Assembly (NCBI GenBank): GCA_023435545.1
Contig: JAEYRQ010000401.1
Span: 1-6,827, forward strand
Length of the DNA stretch: 6,827 nucleotides
Origin: Pseudomonadota bacterium
GTDB lineage: Bacteria > Pseudomonadota > Alphaproteobacteria > Rhizobiales > Tepidamorphaceae
Reading direction: 5' to 3'
In this document: positions 1 to 5,309 of the stretch, piece after piece
Layout of the letters: each line of letters starts with the position of its first letter
Position numbering within the stretch: position 1 is the first letter of the stretch
Position numbers and translations under genes: made by a program
Notes under the pieces: model-generated
The model's database searches: none
The model's input: only the letters and a program-made list of their open reading frames with translations
Told to the model about the DNA's origin: nothing

Positions 1-143
1 AGTGAGAACTGGCCGCTGGTCAGGCCGACGGGCCTCCGCGCCTCGTCGAACAGCCGCGCGAGCGCCCGGGCCGCCCGCTGCGCATGCAGACACAGACAGG
101 CGTCGCGCACGTGCGGGGTCGTTGCAAAGGAAAGGCCGGACAT
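1..143 (-). CDS. MarR-family transcriptional regulator, 5' end only (runs off left edge)
   Basis: Reading the minus strand from the ATG at 143-141 gives 47 complete codons with no stop before the window edge. The segment at residues 15-31 (ACLCLHAQRAARALARL) followed by FDEARRPVGLTSGQFSL is typical of the first helices of MarR proteins, just before the winged helix-turn-helix, which lies outside the window. MarR proteins are dimeric DNA-binding repressors, usually released by small ligands or by cysteine oxidation. Cys16 and Cys18 lie in helix 1. From memory of the B. subtilis OhrR sequence, Cys18 aligns without gaps to its reactive Cys15: the Arg at +8, Thr at +24, Gln at +27 and an aromatic at +28 are all shared. 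In-frame GTG codons at 146-144 and 152-150 are alternative starts, and no good ribosome binding site precedes any of them. The gene diverges from the GST-led operon, the usual place for its own repressor. Family call is firm; the ligand is unknown. Confidence 0.82.
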   Translation of the reverse strand, partial: MSGLSFATTPHVRDACLCLHAQRAARALARLFDEARRPVGLTSGQFS

Positions 144-166
144 CACGTTCACGCCACAATTATGTT
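137..166 (+). promoter_or_regulatory. Possible promoter of the GST-led operon
   Basis: CGGACA (137-142) and TATGTT (161-166) match the -35 and -10 consensus at 4/6 each with an 18-base spacer. The -10 lies inside the palindrome at 160-179, so one bound dimer could silence both directions. The match is weak, and other starts between 170 and 230 are possible. Confidence 0.25.
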
Positions 167-186
167 GATATCAACGTAAAAATCAA
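159..186 (-). promoter_or_regulatory. Candidate promoter of the MarR gene
   Basis: On the minus strand TTGATT (186-181) and CATAAT (164-159) are separated by 16 bases, matching the -35 and -10 consensus at 4/6 and 5/6. The palindrome at 160-179 covers the -10 and most of the spacer, which would give autorepression. Transcription would be expected to start near 152, leaving almost no leader before the coding region. Confidence 0.45.
160..179. promoter_or_regulatory. Candidate MarR operator (20-bp palindrome)
   Basis: TTATGTTGATATCAACGTAA is symmetrical at 9 of 10 base pairs, with a perfect 12-base core GTTGATATCAAC at 164-175. It lies between the divergent MarR and GST genes and overlaps the likely -10 elements in both directions. 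MarR dimers bind palindromes of about this size. A rough chance estimate for a 9-of-10 match somewhere in the 106-base gap is below one percent. Binding itself is inferred. Confidence 0.62.
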
Positions 187-235
187 GTTGCCTGAATGCA
201 ACCAGCCGCGGCGGCATGCCGCAGCCGGAACCGGG

Positions 236-240
236 AAGGA
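236..240 (+). promoter_or_regulatory. Ribosome binding site deciding the GST start
   Basis: AAGGA within GGGAAGGA (233-240) lies 9 bases before the GTG at 250 and 15 bases before the ATG at 256. The spacing favours the GTG. Confidence 0.55.
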
Positions 241-249
241 AAGCGCCCC

Positions 250-882
250 GTGACGATGAGACTTCACTACGCCGAGACGATGAATCCCCGGAAGGTCTGC
301 GCGCTCGCGCGTCACCTGGGGAGCCCCGTCGAGTTCGTCCGGGTCGATCTGGGCAAGGGCGAGCACCGCACGCCGGAGTTCCTGGCCCTAAACCCGAACG
401 GCAAGGTGCCGGTGCTCGAAACCGATGCCGGATCGATCTGGGAATCCAACGCCATCATGTGCCAGCTGGCGCTGGCCGCGGGCTCAAGCATGTGGCCGGC
501 GGACGGCAGCCGTCAGGTCGAGGTGATCCGCTGGCTCACCTGGAGCGCAGACCACTTCAACCGCCATGCCGGGTCGCTCTATTTCGAGAACCTGATCCGC
601 GCGCATTTCGGCATCGGCGAGCCAGATCCGGCTGCGGTCGTGGAGGCGCAGGGCTACATCCGCCGGTTCGGCGCCGTCCTCGACGATCATCTTGATGACC
701 GCGACTGGCTCGTCGGCGATGATGTGACCATCGCGGACTTCGCGGTCGCCGTCGCGCTGCCCTACGCCCGCGAAGCACATATCCCCGTCGACGGCTTCGC
801 CAATGTCATGCGCTGGCACGACCGTCTGAACGAATTCCCCGCCTGGCGCGAGCCCTTCCCGGCCTTGGCCGAGGCGGCCTGA
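250..882 (+). CDS. Glutathione S-transferase family protein
   Basis: The predicted 210-residue cytosolic protein has the usual GST length and two-domain plan. GSTs conjugate glutathione to electrophiles or use it for reductions. The N-terminal thioredoxin-like domain contains NPNGKVPVL at residues 48-56, with the cis-proline at Pro54, and the glutathione-contacting ESNAI at 65-69. The helical C-terminal domain carries the folding motif VTIADF (159-164), with Thr160 and Asp163 as the N-capping box. The catalytic position near residues 10-14 reads TMNPR, without the Ser, Tyr or Cys of the best-known classes, so chemistry and substrate are uncertain. I chose the GTG at 250 for its spacing to AAGGA; the ATG at 256 is the alternative. 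An in-frame ATG at 196 adds a residue stretch unlike GSTs. It is the first gene of the plus-strand operon, divergent from the MarR gene, and is followed 35 bases later by an NTF2-like gene. Confidence 0.9.
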   Translation: MTMRLHYAETMNPRKVCALARHLGSPVEFVRVDLGKGEHRTPEFLALNPNGKVPVLETDAGSIWESNAIMCQLALAAGSSMWPADGSRQVEVIRWLTWSADHFNRHAGSLYFENLIRAHFGIGEPDPAAVVEAQGYIRRFGAVLDDHLDDRDWLVGDDVTIADFAVAVALPYAREAHIPVDGFANVMRWHDRLNEFPAWREPFPALAEAA

Positions 883-917
883 ACCAGCGTCCAACGAGAC
901 GGCAAGAGGAGGACATC

Positions 918-1373
918 ATGTCCACGGTACAGAAGATCCGCGCCACGCCCACCGACGAAATCCGGGCCCTGGTGGCCGAGTATTTCGAAGCGATCAAGTC
1001 CAAGGACGTTTCGCGCATCACGGCGTTCTACGCGCCCGATATCCGCGCCTTCGACGCGATCCTCGCGCTGCAGTTTCAGGGGCGCGACGCCTATGCGGAA
1101 CACTGGAAAGCCTGCATGGAGTATTGTGCCCACATGACCGAGTTCGTCTTCGAGATGCACGATGCCGAGATATGCGCCGGCGACGATGTCGCCTTCGTCT
1201 CCAGCATCAACCGCTGCGGCGGCATCGACGAGAAGGGCAACGAGCAGGTCGGCTACACGCGCGGCACCATCGGGCTGGAGCGCCGCGATGGCCGCTGGAT
1301 GATCGTGCACGAGCACTACTCGGCGCCGTTCGATCCCGAGACCAACAAGGCGCTGTTCGACCTGAAACCCTGA
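918..1373 (+). CDS. NTF2/SnoaL-like protein (first of two in the operon)
   Basis: This 151-residue protein has the length and pattern of the SnoaL_3/SgcJ-type branch of the NTF2-like cone fold. Residues 12-40 form the first helices ending in FYAPD (37-41). A buried pocket would be closed by the last strands, where GRWMIVHEHYSAPF occupies residues 125-138. The W-x-I-x-H-x-H-x-S-x-P-F pattern is characteristic of this branch. Members include isomerases and hydrolases but most have no known reaction, so I give no substrate. The ATG at 918 follows AGGAGG (907-912) by 5 bases. It starts 35 bases after the GST gene and precedes the DUF899 gene by 69 bases. A paralogue with the same C-terminal signature lies at 2167-2619, on the other side of DUF899. 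Confidence 0.85.
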   Translation: MSTVQKIRATPTDEIRALVAEYFEAIKSKDVSRITAFYAPDIRAFDAILALQFQGRDAYAEHWKACMEYCAHMTEFVFEMHDAEICAGDDVAFVSSINRCGGIDEKGNEQVGYTRGTIGLERRDGRWMIVHEHYSAPFDPETNKALFDLKP

Positions 1374-1442
1374 AGGTTCGCCCGTGCCGCCCGCCCGTCC
1401 AGGCGGACGTGCCGGGGCGCCTCACGAAAAAGGACCAGTCAC

Positions 1443-2177
1443 ATGCAACATCCCGTCGTCAGCCGCGACGAATGGCTCGTCGCGCGCAAGGCCCATCTGA
1501 AGAACGAGAAAGCGCTGACGCGCATGCGCGATCTCGTCGCCACCGAACGGCGCCAGCTTCCCTGGGTGAAGGTCGACAAGGACTATGTCTTCGACGCCCC
1601 CGAGGGCAAAGTGAGGCTCGCCGACCTGTTCGGCGGCAACAGCCAGCTCGTCATCCATCACTTCATGTTCGGCCCCGACTGGGAGGCCGGTTGCCCGAGC
1701 TGTTCGCTGGAGGCCGACCACGCCGAAGGTGCGATCGTTCATCTTCAGAACCACGACGTCAGCTATGTCCGGGTCTCGCGCGCGCCGATCGAGAAGATCG
1801 AGGCCTACCGCAAGCGGATGGGCTGGTCCGCTCGCTGGGTGTCCTCGTACGGCAGCGATTTCAACTTCGACTACGGGGTGTCGTTCGCCCAGGCGGACCT
1901 CGACGCCGGCCGGCTAGGATACAATTATGAGGTCATTGAAGACCCGAAGTACCACTTCGACGAGCTTCCGGGCCTGAGCGTGTTCTATCGGGACGAGGAC
2001 GGGGCGGTCTATCACACCTACTCGTCCTACGCCCGCGGCAATGAGGAGGTGATCGGCGCCTTCATCTATCTCGACATAACGCCGAAGGGCCGCAACGAGA
2101 CCGAGATCATGGACTGGGTGCGCCGCCACGACGAGTACGAGACGAAGCCCGCCGCAGGCTGCTGCCATGCTGCGTAA
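1443..2177 (+). CDS. DUF899 family thioredoxin-like protein
   Basis: The 244-residue protein matches the DUF899 family from end to end. The N-terminal helices (SRDEWLVARKAHL, residues 7-19) lead to a thioredoxin-like core. HHFMFGPDWEAGCPSCS (72-88) places a C-x-x-C pair at Cys84 and Cys87 where a redox-active thioredoxin motif would be. GLSVFYRDEDGAVYHTYSSYARG (177-199) and the aromatic-rich stretch before it are also family hallmarks. DUF899 proteins are thought to be thiol redox proteins, but their partners are not established. The tail ends in a vicinal Cys240-Cys241 before HAA, which may be a second redox or metal site. AAGGA precedes the ATG at good spacing (AGGA at 1431-1434, 8 bases away). 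The last 11 bases overlap the start of the next gene. Confidence 0.9.
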   Translation: MQHPVVSRDEWLVARKAHLKNEKALTRMRDLVATERRQLPWVKVDKDYVFDAPEGKVRLADLFGGNSQLVIHHFMFGPDWEAGCPSCSLEADHAEGAIVHLQNHDVSYVRVSRAPIEKIEAYRKRMGWSARWVSSYGSDFNFDYGVSFAQADLDAGRLGYNYEVIEDPKYHFDELPGLSVFYRDEDGAVYHTYSSYARGNEEVIGAFIYLDITPKGRNETEIMDWVRRHDEYETKPAAGCCHAA

Positions 2178-2619
2178 TGCGGATGTGCGCGGGCCTGACG
2201 GCGACGTGGGGGAGGTCCGCGGCGTGATCGAGGCCTGGGCCGCTGCCCTGCGCGCGAAGGACGCTACCGGCGTCATGGCGACCCAGACGACGGACATCGC
2301 CCTGTTCACGCTGGCTCCGCCGCTGGTCACGCCGCCCGAGGGAGAGAGCGGGCTTCAGGCCTGGTTCGATACATGGGACGGGCCGCTGGAGGTCGAGTTC
2401 CGCGACCTAGACGTCGTGGCCGGCCCCGACGTCGCCTACGGGCATTGCCTGATGATGCTCGGCGGAACGCTGAAGGACGGCGGTCCCAGCCGCATCTGGC
2501 TGCGACTGACAATCGGTCTGCGCAAGGCGCGCGGCCGCTGGTCAATCTGCCACACGCACGAATCCGTGCCTTTCTACATGGACGGCAGCTACCGCGCCGC
2601 CGTCGACCTTGCGCCCTAA
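2167..2619 (+). CDS. NTF2/SnoaL-like protein (second of two in the operon)
   Basis: This 150-residue protein has the same fold signature as the gene at 918-1373. A first helix (VRGVIEAWAAALRAKD, residues 17-32) is followed by the closing strands GRWSICHTHESVPF (123-136), with the W-x-I-x-H-x-H-x-S-x-P-F pattern. Identity to its paralogue is clear only in the C-terminal part, so duplication was old or both were recruited separately. No function can be assigned beyond small-molecule binding or turnover. The start at 2167 overlaps the DUF899 gene by 11 bases in another frame and has no clear ribosome binding site, which suggests translational coupling. A GTG at 2224 follows GGAGGT (2211-2216) by 7 bases but would remove the start of helix 1, so I prefer 2167 with some doubt. 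Confidence 0.8.
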   Translation: MLRNADVRGPDGDVGEVRGVIEAWAAALRAKDATGVMATQTTDIALFTLAPPLVTPPEGESGLQAWFDTWDGPLEVEFRDLDVVAGPDVAYGHCLMMLGGTLKDGGPSRIWLRLTIGLRKARGRWSICHTHESVPFYMDGSYRAAVDLAP

Positions 2620-2650
2620 GACCGGCACCCCTGTTTGAACAAGGAGATCA

Positions 2651-3082
2651 ATGATGGATACGGCCATGAAGGACACCGCCCCCGCGCCGCAGCCGGCCGT
2701 GCTCGGCGGCGTGACGCCCTATCTCCAGGTCGACGGCGCCATCAAGGCGGCCGAGTTCTATGCGAAGGCCTTCGGGGCCGAGGAAGTCGGCCGCCATCCG
2801 CCCGACGACACCGGGCGGACGATGCACATCCACCTCTACATCAACGGCGGATCGCTGATGATGAGCGACGCCTTCCCCGAACACGGCTTCCCGCACAAGG
2901 ATGCGCAGGGCTACACGCTGCTGCTCTATGTGGACGACGTCGATGCCTGGTGGAAGCGCGCCGTCGACACCGGCCGCATGGAAATCGTCATGCCACTCCA
3001 GAAGCAGTTCTGGGGTGATCGCTACGGCCAGCTCCGCGATCCCTTCGGCGTGCTCTGGGGCCTGGGCGCGCCCGGCGACTGA
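2651..3082 (+). CDS. VOC family (glyoxalase/PhnB-like) protein
   Basis: This protein of 142 or 143 residues is a single vicinal-oxygen-chelate module pair. VTPYLQVDGAIKAAEFYAKAFGAEE (21-45) is the first beta-alpha-beta unit. HIHLYINGGSLMMSD (59-73) and YVDDVDAWWKRAVDTG (93-108) follow, and the closing FWGDRYGQLRDPFGVLW (120-136) is typical of PhnB/YdcJ-like VOC proteins. The fold hosts metal-dependent isomerases, dioxygenases and glutathione transferases as well as drug-binding proteins. His59 and His61 could be metal ligands, but a full ligand set cannot be confirmed. AAGGAG (2641-2646) is 4 bases before the ATG at 2651 and 7 before the ATG at 2654, so translation may start at the second methionine. 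It lies 31 bases after the second NTF2-like gene. Confidence 0.88.
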   Translation: MMDTAMKDTAPAPQPAVLGGVTPYLQVDGAIKAAEFYAKAFGAEEVGRHPPDDTGRTMHIHLYINGGSLMMSDAFPEHGFPHKDAQGYTLLLYVDDVDAWWKRAVDTGRMEIVMPLQKQFWGDRYGQLRDPFGVLWGLGAPGD

Positions 3083-3149
3083 TCCACTCCGGTACCGAAC
3101 CTCCCGGCACGCCCGGGCAAGACGCCACGAGAAAGGACAGAATAGAACA

Positions 3150-3620
3150 ATGCAGATGCCCGAACCCACCGACGATCACCGCTGGCTGCACAGGCTCGTC
3201 GGCGACTGGACCGTGACTTCGGACATGATGCCCGAGGGAGATCACGAGTGGACGGAGCACGTCCGCTCGCTGGGCGACCTCTGGATCATGGCCGAGGGCA
3301 GCGGCGAGATGCCGGGTGGCGGGAAGGCCACGACGGTGATGACGCTCGGCTACGACCTGCGGCGGGCCTGCTTCGTCGGCAGCTGGGTCGGCACGATGAT
3401 GACCCATATGTGGGTCTACGAGGGCCAGCTCGATGAAGCTCGCAACGAGCTGACGCTGAACTGCGAGGGCGAGGACTTCGAGGCGCCCGGCCGGATGGCC
3501 CGCTACCAGGACGTCATCACCTTCAAGGGCGACGACCACCGTCTGCTCACTGCCCGCATGCAGGCTGCCGACGGCACCTGGAAGCAGATCATGCAGGCCG
3601 AGTACCGCCGCCGCGCCTGA
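3150..3620 (+). CDS. DUF1579 family protein
   Basis: The 156-residue protein carries the DUF1579 hallmark HRWLHRLVGDWTV (residues 10-22) near its start and the family's alternating beta-strand pattern after it: MTLGYDLRRACFVGSWV (64-80), MWVYEG (87-92) and LTLNCEGEDF (101-110). There is no signal peptide or membrane segment. The family has no established reaction. A small beta-barrel that holds a hydrophobic ligand is a reasonable inference from the strand pattern, not an observation. The open frame extends upstream to 2901 within the VOC gene, but AAAGGA (3132-3137) and the family N-terminus point to the ATG at 3150; the ATG at 3156 is also possible. The gene starts 67 bases after the VOC gene and ends 38 bases before the next VOC-type gene. 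Confidence 0.87.
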   Translation: MQMPEPTDDHRWLHRLVGDWTVTSDMMPEGDHEWTEHVRSLGDLWIMAEGSGEMPGGGKATTVMTLGYDLRRACFVGSWVGTMMTHMWVYEGQLDEARNELTLNCEGEDFEAPGRMARYQDVITFKGDDHRLLTARMQAADGTWKQIMQAEYRRRA

Positions 3621-3658
3621 GCGGCGCGGCAACCAAGAATGCGTAAAGGATTGTCGGA

Positions 3659-4153
3659 ATGAAGCTTTCCGTACCGAGCCTCGTCCCCTGCCTCTGGTTC
3701 GACACCGAGGGAGAGGAGGCAGCGCGGTTCTATGTCTCCGTGTTTCCCGCTTCGAAGCTCGGCCGCATCGGCCGCTACGTCGAGGAGGGCAGCGACGTGC
3801 ACGGCAAGTCGGCCGGGTCCGTCGTCACCGTCGAGTTCGAGCTTGCCGGCCAACGGTTCCTCGCCCTCAATGGCGGGCCGCAATACAAGTTCGACGAGGC
3901 GGTCTCCTTCCAGATCCACTGCGATACGCAGGAAGAAATCGACCACTACTGGGAGAAGCTGACCGAGGGCGGCAAGGAGGTCGCCTGCGGCTGGCTGAAG
4001 GACCGGTTCGGGCTGTCATGGCAGGTCGTGCCGAAGGTTCTGCCGGAGATGCTGCTCGACCCCGACAAGGCGAAGGTTGGCCGCGTCTTCGACGCCTTCA
4101 TGAAGATGACGAAATACGACATCGCCGAACTGGAACGGGCCTATGCGGGCTGA
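3659..4153 (+). CDS. PhnB-type VOC protein (3-demethylubiquinone-9 3-methyltransferase-like domain)
   Basis: The 164-residue protein matches the PhnB/3-dmu-9_3-mt branch of the VOC superfamily along its whole length. CLWFDTEGEEAARFYVSVFP (residues 11-30) opens the domain, and LNGGPQYKFDEAVSFQIHCD (70-89) is the central strand pair. CGWLKDRFGLSWQVVP (110-125) is the signature region, and a C-terminal helix with DAFMKMTKYDIAELERA (145-161) ends it. The methyltransferase name is historical; no S-adenosylmethionine site is visible, and the real substrate is unknown. AAAGGA (3645-3650) is 8 bases before the ATG. It lies 38 bases after DUF1579 and 21 before the SRPBCC gene. It is clearly a different VOC subfamily from the protein at 2651-3082, so the two are not a recent duplication. 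Confidence 0.9.
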   Translation: MKLSVPSLVPCLWFDTEGEEAARFYVSVFPASKLGRIGRYVEEGSDVHGKSAGSVVTVEFELAGQRFLALNGGPQYKFDEAVSFQIHCDTQEEIDHYWEKLTEGGKEVACGWLKDRFGLSWQVVPKVLPEMLLDPDKAKVGRVFDAFMKMTKYDIAELERAYAG

Positions 4154-4174
4154 ACGGGGAAGGGAACGCAACCA

Positions 4175-4711
4175 ATGAAGAGGGTCCTCCTCTCGGTCCT
4201 CCTGGTGGTGGTCGTGGCGGTCTGCGGCATTCTGGTCTATGCCGCGACGCTGCCCGACAGCTTCCGCGTCACCCGCTCCGCAACCATCGACGCACCGCCG
4301 GAGGCGGTCTATCCGCTGATCGCGGATTTCCGCAACTGGACGCGCTGGTCTCCCTGGGAACATCGCGACCCGCAGCTCGAGCGGACCTATTCCGGTGCGC
4401 CGAGCGGCAAGGGGGCGGTCTACCAGTGGGTCGGCAACAGCGATGTCGGTGAAGGCCGCATGGAGATCACCGAGACCTCCGAACCCTCGAATGTCCGGCT
4501 GTCGCTGCAGTTCGTGCGTCCCTTCGAAGCGCAGAATGAGGTCGAGTTCGGCCTCGCGCCCGAAGGCGACGCGACGCGGGTCACCTGGTCGATGGACGGC
4601 AAGACCTCATACCTCGCCAAGGTCATCCATGTCTTCGTCGATATGGACGCTATGGTCGGCGGCGATTTCGAGAGCGGCCTCGCCGCCATGAAGGAGGCGG
4701 CCCGGCAGTAG
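4175..4711 (+). CDS. SRPBCC family protein with N-terminal membrane anchor
   Basis: The 178-residue protein begins with a Lys-Arg pair and a hydrophobic segment (residues 4-23), then enters a START/polyketide-cyclase-like domain. SATIDAPPEAVYPLIADF (35-52) followed by RNWTRWSPWE is the typical first strand and helix pair, and MVGGDFESGLAAMKEAA (160-176) is the typical last helix lining the ligand cavity. SRPBCC domains bind hydrophobic ligands, and many members have no known enzyme activity. The N-terminal segment lacks an obvious signal-peptidase or lipobox site, so I infer an inner-membrane anchor with the domain in the periplasm; an uncleaved cytoplasmic orientation cannot be excluded. GGGGAAGGGA (4156-4165 region) precedes the ATG. 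It is the last gene of the operon and the only one with a membrane segment. It ends 21 bases from the convergent DUF1697 gene. Confidence 0.87.
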   Translation: MKRVLLSVLLVVVVAVCGILVYAATLPDSFRVTRSATIDAPPEAVYPLIADFRNWTRWSPWEHRDPQLERTYSGAPSGKGAVYQWVGNSDVGEGRMEITETSEPSNVRLSLQFVRPFEAQNEVEFGLAPEGDATRVTWSMDGKTSYLAKVIHVFVDMDAMVGGDFESGLAAMKEAARQ

Positions 4712-4732
4712 GCGGGACGGTAGGCGTATCGG

Positions 4733-5278
4733 TTATCGCCTCTCGGCCAGCATCTCGCCGATCCGCCGCACCGTGTTGAAATTGCGCGCAGTGCCGATGC
4801 CGGCGCGCTTGGGCGTAACGGCACTTGCGAGCCGTGAGGTGCCGATGCCGTGCGGAAACCACATCCACAGGTCGCGGCCGACCGCCGCGATCCTTTCCTC
4901 GCCTGCGAGGTACGGATCGAGCGCCGCGACGACCTCGTCGGCGACCGGCTCCCGCCCGACCCGGACAGCCACATGTGCCGGATCTGTCCGGGCTTCAGCC
5001 CCGAACGGATTGGCCGCGATCAGCGCCGGCCACTCGTCCGCGCGCCGCAGGATGATGTCGACATGCCGGCCGAAATCCCGCGCGAATGTGCGCTCGAGCA
5101 CCTGTTCGATCTCGCCGATCGGTGCAGTGTCGGTCTCGAAGATCAGGTTGCCGGTCGCGACCACCGTGCGCGGGTCCCCGAGCCCCAGTGACGCCGCCAT
5201 CTCGCGCAGGTCCGCCATCTTCAGCCGCTCGCCGCCGCCGATCACCACCGAGTAGAGCAGGGCGACATAGGTGGTCAT
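4733..5278 (-). CDS. DUF1697 family protein
   Basis: The 181-residue protein is a full-length DUF1697 member. The N-terminus MTTYVALLYSVVIGGG (1-16) followed by LKMADLREMAASLGL (19-33) and VVATGNLIFE (39-48) is characteristic, as is the closing TARNFNTVRRIGEML (163-177). The usual family opening is YVALLRGINVGG; here RGIN is replaced by YSVV, which marks a subgroup. The family's biochemical role is not established. It lies 31 bases downstream of the SDR gene on the same strand and is probably co-transcribed with it, although the spacer has only a weak ribosome binding site. Its 3' end faces the SRPBCC gene with a 21-base gap. Confidence 0.88.
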   Translation of the reverse strand: MTTYVALLYSVVIGGGERLKMADLREMAASLGLGDPRTVVATGNLIFETDTAPIGEIEQVLERTFARDFGRHVDIILRRADEWPALIAANPFGAEARTDPAHVAVRVGREPVADEVVAALDPYLAGEERIAAVGRDLWMWFPHGIGTSRLASAVTPKRAGIGTARNFNTVRRIGEMLAERR

Positions 5279-5309
5279 CTGGGTAGGTGCTTCTGCCCTG
5301 GCGCCTCGG

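Noticed and set aside
2..253. Plus-strand open frame of 83 codons across the left end
   Set aside because: Its product is Arg/Ala-rich without any family pattern. It lies opposite the MarR coding region and across the operator, so it is a shadow frame.
1396..1409. Hairpin CGTCC-AGGC-GGACG in the gap before DUF899
   Set aside because: A 5-bp stem in G+C-rich DNA is expected by chance and no T-run follows; it could be a weak mRNA structure only.
1124..1930. 268-codon plus-strand frame spanning the first NTF2-like and DUF899 genes
   Set aside because: It is Arg-rich and overlaps two genes with clear family signatures in other frames; typical of G+C-rich shadow frames.
3103..3117. Hairpin CCCGG-CACGC-CCGGG before DUF1579
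   Set aside because: Short stem without a T-run; not supportable as a terminator or regulator.
2988..3632. 214-codon minus-strand frame opposite DUF1579
   Set aside because: No family pattern, and it lies antisense to a well-supported gene.
4722..4741. Possible bidirectional terminator, AGGCG and CGCCT around a 10-base loop
   Set aside because: Five-base stem, long loop and no T-run on either strand; it also enters the DUF1697 coding end.
4420..4974. 184-codon minus-strand frame across the SRPBCC and DUF1697 3' ends
   Set aside because: Ser/Arg-rich product without domain signature, crossing the ends of two recognisable genes.
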